This document shows, one piece after another, positions 34,927 through 44,234 of a stretch of 50,635 nucleotides of DNA. The stretch is from Allomuricauda sp. Its GTDB lineage: Bacteria; Bacteroidota; Bacteroidia; Flavobacteriales; Flavobacteriaceae. The stretch spans positions 1 to 50,635 of the forward strand of contig JANQRD010000232.1 in NCBI GenBank assembly GCA_028284725.1, given 5' to 3'. A program made the translations under genes and the position numbers. The stretch's first letter is position 1; every line of letters starts with the position of its first letter. Under the pieces are notes generated by a model. That model made no database searches and was not told the DNA's origin. It was given only the letters and a program-made list of their open reading frames with translations.

Positions 34927-36111
34927 TTATTGTTTTAGGATATCAAATTTGTAGACAGTGGTGTGGTGGTAGGTTTGGCCAGGATTTAACACAGGACTGG
35001 GAAAGTGCACCTTGTTTGGAGAGTCAGGAAAGAATTGGGACTCCATGCAAAAACCACCGTGTTTGACAATGGGCTTGCCATATTTGCCAATCTGTGTCCC
35101 ATCAAGAAAGTTTCCGGTATAGAATTGCAAGCCGGGTTTTGTAGTAAACACCTTTAGAATTCTTCCCGATGTTGGCTCAGTCACCTCTGCCGCAATCCCC
35201 AACTCGTTTCGCTCTAAATTGTTGAGTACAAAATTGTGGTCATAACCTCCCATGACACGGTCAATTTCTTTGCCTATGGATTTTGATGTCAAAAAATCCA
35301 TCGGAGTGCTTTTTACGGAAAGGATTTCACCTGTCGGAATGAGCGTTTCATCCACTGGCGTATAAAAATCGGCATTGATATACACCTCATGTCCCAAGAC
35401 ATGTTGCATTTCATTTGCATCATTCCCCACACTATTAAGATTGAAATAGGTGTGATTGGTAAGGTTGATGACAGTGGTTTTGTCTGTCCAGGCCTTATAT
35501 TCTATGATTAGTTCGTTCTTATCCGTTAGACTATAATCGACCTGTATGTCCACATTCCCTGGATAGGCAGACGAATCCTCTGAGCTATGGTAGGTAAGTC
35601 TAAGTTTTTCGTAAGGGTCTCCATCAATAATTTCTGAGAACCAAAGCACTTTATCAAAACTTTCTCTTGAACCACCATGCAAATGGTGAACACCATTGTT
35701 GACAGTTAGATTGTATTCACGACCATTCAAATCGAATTTTGCGTTACCTATTCTATTGGCATACCTTCCAACTAAAACACCGAAGTAAGAAGTGTTTTTG
35801 TTGAGCAATTCCTTAAAGGATCCATATCCGATGACAATGTCTCCGCTTTTTCCATGTTTATCCAGGGTATGGATGGAGACCACCGTGCCCCCATAGTCGG
35901 TTATCTTTACTATTGTTCCATTGGTGTTTTTTAAAGTAAAAAGAGAGACTTTTCTACCATCCGGCATGGTACCGAAATCCTCTCTTGAAATATTGGAAGG
36001 TTCACTTCCTTTATTACTATGCCCAGTCAATGTCATCATACATAGCATAATAGCTAAAAAAAGCCGTTGTCTTAATTCTTTATGTGCACTCTTAAATCCC
36101 ATGTCGATCAT
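34927..36111 (-). CDS. galM: Aldose 1-epimerase (galactose mutarotase), exported
   Basis: This 394-residue protein belongs to the GalM beta-sandwich family: TLKNTNGTIVKITDYGGTVVSI, NRIGNAKFDLNG, NNGVHHLHGG, VINLTNHTYFNLN, MGGYDHNFVL and the C-terminal ESQFFPDSPNKVHFPSPVLNPGQTYHHTTVYKF. The two His of GVHHLHGG and NHTYFN and the Glu of CMESQF fit the known catalytic set. A signal peptide (RQRLFLAIMLCMMTLTGHS) shows it is exported, as in other Bacteroidota PULs. It interconverts alpha- and beta-anomers of free hexoses, probably galactose from the adjacent GH36-like enzyme. The ORF start or the Met at residue 4 could be used; the difference is trivial. It lies 19 bp downstream of a sulfatase gene. 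Confidence 0.92.
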   Translation of the reverse strand: MIDMGFKSAHKELRQRLFLAIMLCMMTLTGHSNKGSEPSNISREDFGTMPDGRKVSLFTLKNTNGTIVKITDYGGTVVSIHTLDKHGKSGDIVIGYGSFKELLNKNTSYFGVLVGRYANRIGNAKFDLNGREYNLTVNNGVHHLHGGSRESFDKVLWFSEIIDGDPYEKLRLTYHSSEDSSAYPGNVDIQVDYSLTDKNELIIEYKAWTDKTTVINLTNHTYFNLNSVGNDANEMQHVLGHEVYINADFYTPVDETLIPTGEILSVKSTPMDFLTSKSIGKEIDRVMGGYDHNFVLNNLERNELGIAAEVTEPTSGRILKVFTTKPGLQFYTGNFLDGTQIGKYGKPIVKHGGFCMESQFFPDSPNKVHFPSPVLNPGQTYHHTTVYKFDILKQ

Positions 36112-36130
36112 ATATAGGCTTTTCCTGAAT

Positions 36131-37585
36131 TCAATATCTATCTATTTCATCACCATCGCGTGGTGCAATTTGATCTTCATACGGCTTTATACCACTAATG
36201 TGATTTTCTGCAAGTTGTCTTAACTCTTTAACCTTTTCAGGATATTTATCCGCCACGTTGTACTGTTCCGAGGGGTCCTCACCCAGGTGAAACAACAATG
36301 GAGGGGTATGTTCCATGTTGTAATATTTTCGAAACCCAGCAATTCCCCTGGTCTTAAAATGAAGTTTAAAATTCCCCTTACGTACCGCAAAAAGCTGTCT
36401 GCCTACGTAGAAGAACATTTCTTTCCGACCACTTTCATTTTTCTCAAACAACGTTGGGGTCAAATCATATCCATCCATCTCCCTATCATCTGGAAAAGAG
36501 GCACCGGTAATCTTGCATATGGTAGGGAATACATCCAAGGTGGCCGCCATATCCCTAATAATCCCATTTTTCAGTTTACCTTTCCACCTAAAAATGGCAG
36601 GAACCCGCATGCTTCCTTCCCAAGTCTCACCTTTGCTTCCCCTAAATTGCCCAGCGGATCCACCATGTTGATCCAACATTTTCCAAGGTCCATTGTCTGA
36701 AGTAAAAATCACCAGTGTGTTTTCTTCCAAACCTTCTGCCTTTAATGCCTGCATTACTTGTCCTAAACTCCAATCAATTTCTTCGATGACATCACCATAA
36801 AGACCTCTCTCGCTTTTTCCCTCGAAAGATTGGGAAGCAAACAACGGTACATGGGGCATACTGTGCGATAGAAAGAGGAAAAAGGGTGACCTCTTGTTCT
36901 CTTCAATAAATTTTATGGCTTGCTGGGTAAACCTTTTGGTTGCCGTATGTTGTTCGAATGGACGTTCGATGATTTCCTCACCTTCCATCAGCGGAACATT
37001 GTAATATGAAGTTTTCGGATTCTGATAAAGTACCTTTGTCATCTTTTGGGTCTTGTTCATATCATTACTGTAGGGAATGCCATAGTAGTAGTCAAAACCA
37101 TTACCTGTAGGCAGGTATTTTGTGTCCTTGTGCCCCAGATGCCATTTACCAATACAGGCGGTTGCGTATCCAACATCTTTTAAAGATTCGGCAATCGTAA
37201 TTTCATCTGCAGGCAGCCCCCTCACGGAAGATGACCAAAAAACACGCCTTTTATCGCTGCACATACCGTTGCGTATCGGTAAACGACCTGTCAATAGTGC
37301 AGCTCTACTGGGAGTGCAGACACTGGCTGCCACATAAAAATTCGTCCATCTTTGACCCTCATGGGCCAATTGATCTATATTCGGTGTGTTAATGGTTGGA
37401 TGACCATAGACTGATGCATCACCATAGCCCATGTCATCTGCCAAAATAAGGACAATATTGGGCTTTTTCCTTGCTTGTGGGTTTTGTGCTGAGGAAATAG
37501 TGCCAAGCATCATCATCATCAAAAGGAGTAAAACCTTCACTTTTTCAATTTTGTATTCACTGAATGTGGACATTGTTATGGCCAT
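36131..37585 (-). CDS. S1-family arylsulfatase-A/GALNS-like sulfatase (CTPSR)
   Basis: This 484-residue exported sulfatase has a signal peptide ending MLGTISSAQ, IVLILADDMGYGDASVYGHP, ASVCTPSRAALLTGRLPIRNGMC (Cys near 90), CIGKWHLGHKDTKYLPTGNGFDYYYGIPYSNDM, LVIFTSDNGPW and GSKGETWEGSMRVPAIF. The YGIPYSNDM and GETWEGSMRVP segments are typical of arylsulfatase A and N-acetylgalactosamine-6-sulfatase-like S1 members. It is the first gene after susD1, beyond a 221-bp gap that holds a hairpin, and is followed 19 bp later by galM. It probably removes a galactose-type sulfate, but that reading rests on context. Confidence 0.92.
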   Translation of the reverse strand: MAITMSTFSEYKIEKVKVLLLLMMMMLGTISSAQNPQARKKPNIVLILADDMGYGDASVYGHPTINTPNIDQLAHEGQRWTNFYVAASVCTPSRAALLTGRLPIRNGMCSDKRRVFWSSSVRGLPADEITIAESLKDVGYATACIGKWHLGHKDTKYLPTGNGFDYYYGIPYSNDMNKTQKMTKVLYQNPKTSYYNVPLMEGEEIIERPFEQHTATKRFTQQAIKFIEENKRSPFFLFLSHSMPHVPLFASQSFEGKSERGLYGDVIEEIDWSLGQVMQALKAEGLEENTLVIFTSDNGPWKMLDQHGGSAGQFRGSKGETWEGSMRVPAIFRWKGKLKNGIIRDMAATLDVFPTICKITGASFPDDREMDGYDLTPTLFEKNESGRKEMFFYVGRQLFAVRKGNFKLHFKTRGIAGFRKYYNMEHTPPLLFHLGEDPSEQYNVADKYPEKVKELRQLAENHISGIKPYEDQIAPRDGDEIDRY

Positions 37586-37806
37586 ATTTGATTGATATCT
37601 GTTCCCGTTAGAAGGGCTTTTAGATTTTTTGGGGGTTCATAGATTGTTTTTAAAGTCTTGTATAGAGGAATTGCCGATAAAGACAACCGTTGTAATTTTA
37701 ATCACGAAGGGTGCTCCCATTGCAAAAAGAAATGCGGAAGTACCCCTCTCGTGACTAAAAAACTAACTCAAACTAATAACTCTCGAAATTGCTTACAGTT
37801 TTCTTA
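37586..37806. other. 221-bp gap between susD1 and the following sulfatase
   Basis: This gap has no coding character. Next to the susD1 stop it contains AACTAACTCAAACTAAT (37761-37777), shared with the gap after susD2, then an imperfect hairpin at 37702-37754. It probably holds an mRNA-processing or partial-termination site that lowers downstream expression relative to susCD, and possibly a promoter for the sulfatase operon. Confidence 0.5.
37702..37754 (-). terminator. Imperfect hairpin downstream of susD1
   Basis: On the plus strand TCACGA (37702-37707) pairs with TCGTGA (37749-37754), and GGGT (37709-37712) pairs with ACCC (37742-37745), with further CT/AG and CC/GG pairs closer to the loop. 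Read in the gene direction it follows susD1 and is followed by TTAAAATT, a weak U-tract. It may partly terminate or protect the susCD message rather than fully stop transcription. Confidence 0.45.
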
Positions 37807-39312
37807 TCAATATCCATCGTTTTGGGTTAGATTGGGGTTGATTATTATCTCACTCGCTGGAATGGGATACAAGACTTTATGTGGAGCAATACCATCTTGT
37901 GCAAATTCATCTTGTGACATTACTTCAAAGAAAGTGCCCCAGCGTACCAAATCAAACCTTCGCTTTAGTTCATAACAAAGTTCCAGTTCCCTTTCCAACC
38001 AAACTGCATCTCTAAATTCTTCTTGGCTTAAACCGGCCAATGGTGGCAAACCCGCCCGATCACGAATTTCATTGATGGCCTCATAGGCATCTGTTGTAGG
38101 GCCGTTTGCTTCGTTCTCAGCTTCGGCAATCATTAAAAGAACTTCTGCATATCGGTATATGGGAAAATTGTTTGGAGCTCTCCTGCCAAAATCCCTCCAG
38201 GCGTTATAGTCCCTACCAGAATCGAAGAATTTTCTTGTGAACGGTCTTTGTTCCTTAGGGTTTCGGCCCTGATTAAATTCTAAATAGTTGTATACCCTTG
38301 GCGGTGATGTGTTTGACCCAGTCTCGGTGCTGAGTATAACGGTATCCAAAGAAACCAACTGTCGCTCATCACCGGTGGTAAACTTGTTAAAGAGGTCCAA
38401 ACTGCCAATGAACTGGGCAAAACCTGATTGGTAACCGATAAAATTAGGTCTGGTGAACGCATTAACCACTGTACGAGTTCCCGAGTCTGTCATATCCCGT
38501 TGCGTCGAAAAAATATGCTCTGGGCCATTTTCATTGGCAATTAGCCATAAATCACTATAAGGTCTTACCAAAGAATAGACGCCCATATCTTTTATTTCCT
38601 TGGCTTTGGCTGCAGCCAAAGCCCACATGCTTTGATCTTGTACGGGGGAACCCGCCATGGTAAGATACACATGTGCCAAAACAGTTTTGGTCAATCCTTC
38701 TGTGGGCAGTCCAGGTCTTCCTAAATCTACACCGGCCATTAAGGTTTCCGCTTCTGTCAAATCCTGGATTATTTGAGCATAAACCTCCAAAATCGGGGTT
38801 CTGGTAACATCAAGTCCGGACTCCACATTGGATATGGATTCGGTCACCAAAGGTACATCGCCGAACAGTTGCACAAGATGAAAGTAGGCCAAGGCCCTTA
38901 GTGTTAGAGCGGCCCCGCGATACCCCGGAATCCATTCCTCATCACGACCTTCCAATGCCTCCATGATCTGGTTCATGGCATTGACCGTAAAATAATTGGT
39001 CTGCCAGACCGATAAAATAGGATCACTATCATTTAAAAATGTATAATGATCTAAGTCTCCCCTTTCGTTTCCAGGTAAAAACTTACTGTTGCCATGGTCC
39101 GCCCCAAAGCCGACCACCTCTAAAAAAAATCGCCCATAGTAGGCATTATCGGCCTGCCTGTCAAGCACTCCTCCCATAATCTGTAAAACATCATTTTCGG
39201 AAGACGGGAATGTCGCCGGGGTCAAAAAGTCTTTTGGTTCTTCCTCCAAAAAATCAGAGCATGCGGTTACCAAAAGCAGTATCATTATAAAAGCTAATAT
39301 TTTTCTGTCCAT
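37807..39312 (-). CDS. susD: SusD/RagB-family lipoprotein, copy 1 of the sulfated-glycan PUL
   Basis: This 501-residue SusD has lipobox LLLVTACSDFLEEEPKDF, rich in acid after the Cys and so likely surface exposed. Landmarks are LTPATFPSSENDVLQIMGG, YRGAALTLRALAYFHLVQLFGDVPLV, FPIYRYAEVLLMIAEAENEANGP, INEIRDRAGLPPL and LERELELCYELKRRFDLVRWGTF. It is a close paralogue of 46057..47562 and pairs with the STN-type SusC 21 bp upstream. It binds glycan at the outer membrane and hands it to SusC. Sharing almost the same motifs with copy 2 suggests related but not identical ligands. Confidence 0.94.
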   Translation of the reverse strand: MDRKILAFIMILLLVTACSDFLEEEPKDFLTPATFPSSENDVLQIMGGVLDRQADNAYYGRFFLEVVGFGADHGNSKFLPGNERGDLDHYTFLNDSDPILSVWQTNYFTVNAMNQIMEALEGRDEEWIPGYRGAALTLRALAYFHLVQLFGDVPLVTESISNVESGLDVTRTPILEVYAQIIQDLTEAETLMAGVDLGRPGLPTEGLTKTVLAHVYLTMAGSPVQDQSMWALAAAKAKEIKDMGVYSLVRPYSDLWLIANENGPEHIFSTQRDMTDSGTRTVVNAFTRPNFIGYQSGFAQFIGSLDLFNKFTTGDERQLVSLDTVILSTETGSNTSPPRVYNYLEFNQGRNPKEQRPFTRKFFDSGRDYNAWRDFGRRAPNNFPIYRYAEVLLMIAEAENEANGPTTDAYEAINEIRDRAGLPPLAGLSQEEFRDAVWLERELELCYELKRRFDLVRWGTFFEVMSQDEFAQDGIAPHKVLYPIPASEIIINPNLTQNDGY

Positions 39313-39333
39313 AATTTCAATTTTTTAACTTGT

Positions 39334-42300
39334 TTAAAAGGTCAGGCTTAACCCAACATTATAAATCTTTACCCCAGGAAAACCTCCATGGTCATATCCT
39401 AAAAGGATGTTCTGATTTGAAAGGTTCTGATCTCCTCCCCTCGAATTGATTTCAGGATCATAACCGGGGTAATTCGTAATTGTAAATAGGTTTTGACCAC
39501 TCACATACACTCTAGCTGCCTTCATTTTCAATCTATCCAGTAAAGGTTTTGAAAAATTATACCCAAGTGATAGGTTCTGTAAACGGATATAAGATCCATC
39601 GTGTATGTATCTGCTCGACATGGCGCCCGGGTTTTGGCCCAGGCCTTGAACGGTATTGCTGCTTCCCTCACCATCCCAAAAATCGAGTACCGAGGCCAAA
39701 GAATTTCTAGGCTCTCCCACAAAGGATAGATTGTATTCCGTAGTCCAAAAAACATCATTGCCCTGTACACCCTGTAGGGTAAAGTCAAGGTAGACGTTCT
39801 TAAACGATATATTATTGGTAAAGCCCCAAACGAAATCGGGCTGCGCATTGCCAATGATGGTTCTATCATCTGATGTGATAGCACCATCTCCGTCAACATC
39901 CCTGAATTTTACACGCCCTGGGGCTGCTGCAGGGTCATCTATGGCATCAACCTCTGCCTGGTTCTGGTAAATACCGTCAAATATGAATCCGAAAAAGGAA
40001 CCCAAAGGTTCTCCAGGGGTTAGAATACCACTATCACTTATATCTTGAAAAGCAGCACCAGATGAAAGAATTAGATTTTCATCACCACCCAAATCCAACA
40101 CTTTATTCTTATTGAAGAAAATATTAAAATTGGTATTCCATCTAAAGTTGTCATTTGCAAAGTTTACAGTGTTCAAGGCAAACTCAAATCCTTTGTTTTC
40201 CATACTACCAATGTTTTGAGTCTGGCTATCAAAGCCGGTATACTTTGGCAAATCTTTGTTGAACAAAAGATCCTCGGTCTTCTTGTAATAGTATTCTGCG
40301 GTAAAATCGATACGCTGGTTAAAGAGACCTATGTCAAGCCCAACATTGTATGAAGTTGTTGTTTCCCATTTCAGGTCATTGTTTGCAATCCGGCTTGGTA
40401 TGGCACCGTTAAGAAACACTTCATTTCCAAAATTAAAGGCCAAGCCAGACTGGTAAGCCGCTAAAGACTGATAGGGTTGAATCGCTTGACTTCCAGTGAC
40501 ACCGTAACTTCCTCGTAGCTTAAGGTTACTAATGGTCTCACTGTCCTTCAAGAAGTTCTCTTGACTAATGCGCCATCCGACTGAGGCTGATGGAAAATAA
40601 GCCCATTTGTTGTTTTGCGCGAATACTGAAGCCCCATCTGCCCGAAACGAAGCAGAAAGCAAATATTTACCGTCAAAGGCATAATTTATTCTTCCTAAAA
40701 AGGAAGCTAAGGTTCTTCGGTCAAAAAAAGTAGCTGCAGGGCCGATATTGGTAGCCAACTGTATTCCGTTAAAGCCCAACTCATCGCTCGAGAAACCTGA
40801 TGCACTTGTTGAAAGGCCTTTGTTTTCAATTTCTTGAGTGGTGAAACCCGCCAGAACGTTCAAATTATGTTTATCATTGAATGTTGTGGAATAATTAAGC
40901 GTGTGCTCGACCAAGAAATCGGTTCTATTACGTGTGTTTACATTGGCAAAACCTTGATTAAGGGCTGCTTGCAGCTCACGCCCATCATAGCGTTGCTGTA
41001 GAAAATCTTGGAGTATGTAACCAAAATTGAGCTTATAGGTCAGTCCTTTGAATATGTCCAGTTCCCCATATAAGTTGCCGAATAAATAATTGGTCGTACG
41101 AACATCCTGCCTATCATCGATCAGTCGAATCGGGTTATCCAATATCTGCTGAAATTCATTAAATGAAGGCTCGCCTGTTTCTGGGTCAAAGACAGGTACT
41201 GCAGGTGATGAAACCAAAGCGGTAAAAGTTACCGGGCTTCCAGAGTTTCCAAAGCCCTCATTCATTTTCACCAAGTTGTTCACTGTTCTCGAAAACGACA
41301 GATTATTCCCTATCCTAATGCTTTTTCCTAGTTTATGCTCTAAATTCAGCCTTAGGGTGGCCCTATTAAAATCCGCATTGGTAATCACACCTTCTTGATC
41401 GAAATAGTTCATTGAAAACAAATAGTTTGTATTTTCACCGCCCCCCGAAACCGAAAGTTGATAGTTTTGAATAGGTGCGGCCTGAAATATCTCATCTTGC
41501 CAATCGGTATCGGCTTGTAAAGGAAGGTCTACTTGTCTTGAGAGGTCATTGGCGTTGAGCAAGGTCGCCCATTGATCTGCATTCAACACATCAATTTTCT
41601 TATTTACCGTCTGAATTCCACCAAAAACATCCAGGTTGATCGTCGGTTTTCCTGTTCTTCCTTTTTTGGTGGTCACTATAATAACTCCGTTTGCACCCCG
41701 AGATCCGTAGATAGCGGTCGCAGAGGCATCCTTCAACACCTCTAAAGAAGCTATGTCGTTGGGATTGATGAAGGTTAAATCACCCCCGATCAATCCATCA
41801 ATTACAATCAAAGGGTTGTTGTCTCCTTGAATGGAATTGCTACCTCGAATACGGATTTGTACGGTCCCTCCGGGATGACTTGAGGTGGAACTGATCTGTA
41901 CACCCGGTGTTTGGGCCTTTAATCTTTCCTCAACCCTTGGAGCATTGATGCTATTGATTTGCTCATCATCCAAAGAGACTATGGCACCGGTCAAATCACT
42001 TTTTGCCTGGGTACCATAACCTATTACCACCACTTCATCCAGACCTGAAGTACTTTCCTGTAGCGATACATTTATATTGGTCTGCCCATTAACTGGCACC
42101 TCTCTTGTCGCAAATCCGATATAGGACACCACCAATGTAGCGTTGGCATCTGCAATGGATATTGAAAAATTTCCATCGAAGTCAGTTACAACACCGTTGG
42201 TGGTACCTTTCTCCACAACATTGGCGCCTGGCAAAGGAGTTCCATTTGAATCCGAGACCTTTCCAGAAACCTGAATTTGATCCGGCTGCTGTGGTGGTTT

Positions 42301-42702
42301 TGATTGTTTTACCGGTTTCGTAACTTTTGGTAAAGTGTTCGTTGGAGTAAGTACAATCTGTTTCTCAATAACTTTGTAAATAGCGACTCCATTTGAAAAA
42401 AGCTCCCTCAATACATTGTCTATCCGCTGCCTTTTTACTCTTATGCTTACTCTTCGGTTCAGATCAAGTTCTTCGCTACTGTAGAAAAACTTGAATTCTG
42501 AAACCGATTCAATTTCATTCATAACCTCCAAAATGGAGGCATCGTTCATGTTTAGTGTGATTTTTGCTCTTTGAGCATATCCCGACTCTGCCTGTAACTG
42601 AAAAAATGTGGTTAATATGAGCAGTAGTGAGATTTTCATCTTTAAGTCAAACTTTGGGAATACATACTTCCATAGTTGAGGGAAATTCCTTAGTTTTTTC
42701 AT
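39334..42702 (-). CDS. susC: SusC/RagA-family TonB-dependent transporter with STN signalling domain, copy 1
   Basis: This 1122-residue protein has a signal peptide (ISLLLILTTFFQLQAESGYA), then an STN domain (about 45-115, ITLNMNDASILEVMNEIESVSEFKFFYSSEELDLNRRVSIRVKRQRIDNVLRELF). A carboxypeptidase-regulatory-like domain (VSGKVSDSNGTPLPGANVVEKGTTNG), plug (VLKDASATAIYGSRGANGVIIVTTKKG) and barrel follow, ending KIYNVGLSLTF. STN domains relay substrate binding to a FecR anti-sigma protein, and a fecR-like gene lies directly upstream. It imports oligosaccharides with SusD copy 1. Its plug and barrel are near-duplicates of SusC2 at 47581, for instance SINAPRVEERLKAQTPGVQ in both. Confidence 0.95.
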   Translation of the reverse strand: MKKLRNFPQLWKYVFPKFDLKMKISLLLILTTFFQLQAESGYAQRAKITLNMNDASILEVMNEIESVSEFKFFYSSEELDLNRRVSIRVKRQRIDNVLRELFSNGVAIYKVIEKQIVLTPTNTLPKVTKPVKQSKPPQQPDQIQVSGKVSDSNGTPLPGANVVEKGTTNGVVTDFDGNFSISIADANATLVVSYIGFATREVPVNGQTNINVSLQESTSGLDEVVVIGYGTQAKSDLTGAIVSLDDEQINSINAPRVEERLKAQTPGVQISSTSSHPGGTVQIRIRGSNSIQGDNNPLIVIDGLIGGDLTFINPNDIASLEVLKDASATAIYGSRGANGVIIVTTKKGRTGKPTINLDVFGGIQTVNKKIDVLNADQWATLLNANDLSRQVDLPLQADTDWQDEIFQAAPIQNYQLSVSGGGENTNYLFSMNYFDQEGVITNADFNRATLRLNLEHKLGKSIRIGNNLSFSRTVNNLVKMNEGFGNSGSPVTFTALVSSPAVPVFDPETGEPSFNEFQQILDNPIRLIDDRQDVRTTNYLFGNLYGELDIFKGLTYKLNFGYILQDFLQQRYDGRELQAALNQGFANVNTRNRTDFLVEHTLNYSTTFNDKHNLNVLAGFTTQEIENKGLSTSASGFSSDELGFNGIQLATNIGPAATFFDRRTLASFLGRINYAFDGKYLLSASFRADGASVFAQNNKWAYFPSASVGWRISQENFLKDSETISNLKLRGSYGVTGSQAIQPYQSLAAYQSGLAFNFGNEVFLNGAIPSRIANNDLKWETTTSYNVGLDIGLFNQRIDFTAEYYYKKTEDLLFNKDLPKYTGFDSQTQNIGSMENKGFEFALNTVNFANDNFRWNTNFNIFFNKNKVLDLGGDENLILSSGAAFQDISDSGILTPGEPLGSFFGFIFDGIYQNQAEVDAIDDPAAAPGRVKFRDVDGDGAITSDDRTIIGNAQPDFVWGFTNNISFKNVYLDFTLQGVQGNDVFWTTEYNLSFVGEPRNSLASVLDFWDGEGSSNTVQGLGQNPGAMSSRYIHDGSYIRLQNLSLGYNFSKPLLDRLKMKAARVYVSGQNLFTITNYPGYDPEINSRGGDQNLSNQNILLGYDHGGFPGVKIYNVGLSLTF

Positions 42703-42817
42703 AATTTTGAATTGATTTTAGTTAGTTTACTTACGACTAGATCATTTGACAATCGGAAAGTGTTGCACCACTTTCCGATTTTTTTTGTTTCATAGGCTCA
42801 AGGGTTAAGGTTGTTAT
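42703..42817. other. Gap between fecR and susC1, containing a 12-bp stem-loop
   Basis: This 115-bp spacer holds a perfect stem-loop (42751-42780) and an AT-rich susC leader including TTTAGTTAGTTTACTTACGAC. No exact TAnnTTTG promoter was seen on the minus strand. It is a possible site of differential expression of fecR and susCD. Confidence 0.45.
42751..42780. terminator. Perfect 12-bp stem-loop between fecR and susC1
   Basis: AATCGGAAAGTG (42751-42762), loop TTGCAC, CACTTTCCGATT (42769-42780). On the plus strand it is followed by a T-run (42779-42786) and so looks like an intrinsic terminator, although no plus-strand gene lies before it. In the minus direction used by fecR and susC it is preceded by A residues and followed by GTCAAATG, so it is more likely a leader or attenuation stem than a full terminator. 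Confidence 0.55.
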
Positions 42818-44050
42818 TTATTTTGTTACTGATTTTTCCTTTCTTTCGGTTATTATAATTCTCCCGTCATCAACAATGAAGTCAAATGGGGTGTGCTCGT
42901 CAAAGACTCTCAATATGATGTCCAACGACTCATGCTCAAAAGTTCCCGTAAATCTCTTGCTATCGAGAGCGGAGAAGTGATTGTTGATCTGGATATCAAA
43001 ATGACGTTCAAGCTCTTTTAGTATTAAATCAAAACGGTCATTGACAAAAAGCAATTTATTGTCTTTCCACGCAATATATTTAGACACATCTGCCTCTTCG
43101 ACCGCAATGGTATTATCCTCAAAAACGGCACGCTGGCCAGGCTCTATTTTAATGGGCACCAATGCCTCTTCATTATTTGACCTATAGACCCCAACACTGC
43201 CCTCAACCAAAACCGTTGAAGTATTGTTTTCGTTTTTGTAGCTGGAGACATTAAACTCGGTACCGTAAACCTGAGTGTTCATTTCGTCCGTAATGACTGT
43301 GAATGGATGATCTTCGTCTTTTTGTACCGAGAAATAAGCCTCTCCATCCAAATAGACATTTCTTGGTTTTCCTTCTAAAAAGTTTACCGGATAACGCAGA
43401 TTGGAACCAGAATTTAAAAAGACTCGAGAGCCATCGGACAAAACCAGTTCAAACTTTTTACCATAGGGAACCGTCAATTGATTGTACTCTATAATTTTGG
43501 AACTTGAGTTTCTTTCCTGATACAATAAAGTGTTTTGATTTTGGGTAACAACAATCTGGCCCTTGGCATTTTTCACTACTTCATTAGTACTTTCCTCCAA
43601 TATTTTGACAGTCCCGTCTTCGAGTTCCAAAGTAATTTGGGAATCTGAGGGCAAGGCCGTATTGATTGCCTTAAAGGGATTTAAAAAATAAAGGCTAAGA
43701 CTTACCGTGATCAGTCCAACAAATACAGCCGCCACTCTCAGCCACGGTAAGCTTTTGACCTTCGTACTGAGTTTATGCTTGCTGATTTCGGAAGCTATAT
43801 CTTCCCTCCTCTCTACAATGTTGCGCCACATGGCGTCAAAATCCTCACTGGAAAGTTTTTCATTGTCAAAATTCAGCAGGAGTATGAACCGCCTTGCCTT
43901 TTCAACCATTTCCTCCTTGTTGGGATGGTCCTTTATCCAATTCTCCCAAAAATTATTGGCCATAGGATCAGTATCCAAGACCCATTTTTGGAAATATTCA
44001 TCTTTTATAAAATCCTCTTCGGAGTAGTCTGTATACTTCATTTTCATCAA
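42818..44050 (-). CDS. FecR-family anti-sigma factor
   Basis: This 410-residue inner-membrane protein has a cytoplasmic N-terminus (FQKWVLDTDPMANNFWENWIKDHPNKEEMVEKARRF), one membrane helix at about 103-123 (VAAVFVGLITVSLSLYFL), a FecR domain (LTVPYGKKFELVLSDGSRVFLNSGSNLRYPVNFLEGKPRNVYLDGEAYFSV) and a C-terminal DUF4974 domain (LILKELERHFDIQINNHFSALDSKRFTGTFEHESLDIILRVF). In known systems the N-terminus binds an ECF sigma factor and releases it when the STN domain of a paired SusC senses substrate. The partner here is SusC1, encoded 115 bp downstream. No ECF sigma gene lies next to it in this window; a sulfatase gene occupies the usual place. Start 44050 or the second Met is possible. Confidence 0.92.
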   Translation of the reverse strand: MMKMKYTDYSEEDFIKDEYFQKWVLDTDPMANNFWENWIKDHPNKEEMVEKARRFILLLNFDNEKLSSEDFDAMWRNIVERREDIASEISKHKLSTKVKSLPWLRVAAVFVGLITVSLSLYFLNPFKAINTALPSDSQITLELEDGTVKILEESTNEVVKNAKGQIVVTQNQNTLLYQERNSSSKIIEYNQLTVPYGKKFELVLSDGSRVFLNSGSNLRYPVNFLEGKPRNVYLDGEAYFSVQKDEDHPFTVITDEMNTQVYGTEFNVSSYKNENNTSTVLVEGSVGVYRSNNEEALVPIKIEPGQRAVFEDNTIAVEEADVSKYIAWKDNKLLFVNDRFDLILKELERHFDIQINNHFSALDSKRFTGTFEHESLDIILRVFDEHTPFDFIVDDGRIIITERKEKSVTK

Positions 44051-44234
44051 TGCGAAATCTTCTCAAGTATCAATTTCTAATTAGTAAGAGAGTGATTTTG
44101 CCATTTTACTTAAAAAAATGTGAATTTTTTTTCAATTTTATATTTGAAGGACACTATTACATGAAGTGTGAAGCATGTTTTTGAAACGTCAATGACCATC
44201 ATATACGGGATTTATCCAAATTTTCAGATTGTAC
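44051..44234. other. 184-bp gap between a sulfatase gene and fecR
   Basis: No ORF with coding character, no strong hairpin and no exact minus-strand TAnnTTTG were found. The gap probably holds the fecR promoter. A plus-strand TATATTTG match at about 44140 points away from fecR and has no gene to serve. Confidence 0.35.

Noticed and set aside
44140-44147. Plus-strand TATATTTG promoter-like box
   Set aside because: It points toward the 3' end of a minus-strand gene with no plus-strand gene to serve; probably chance in AT-rich DNA.
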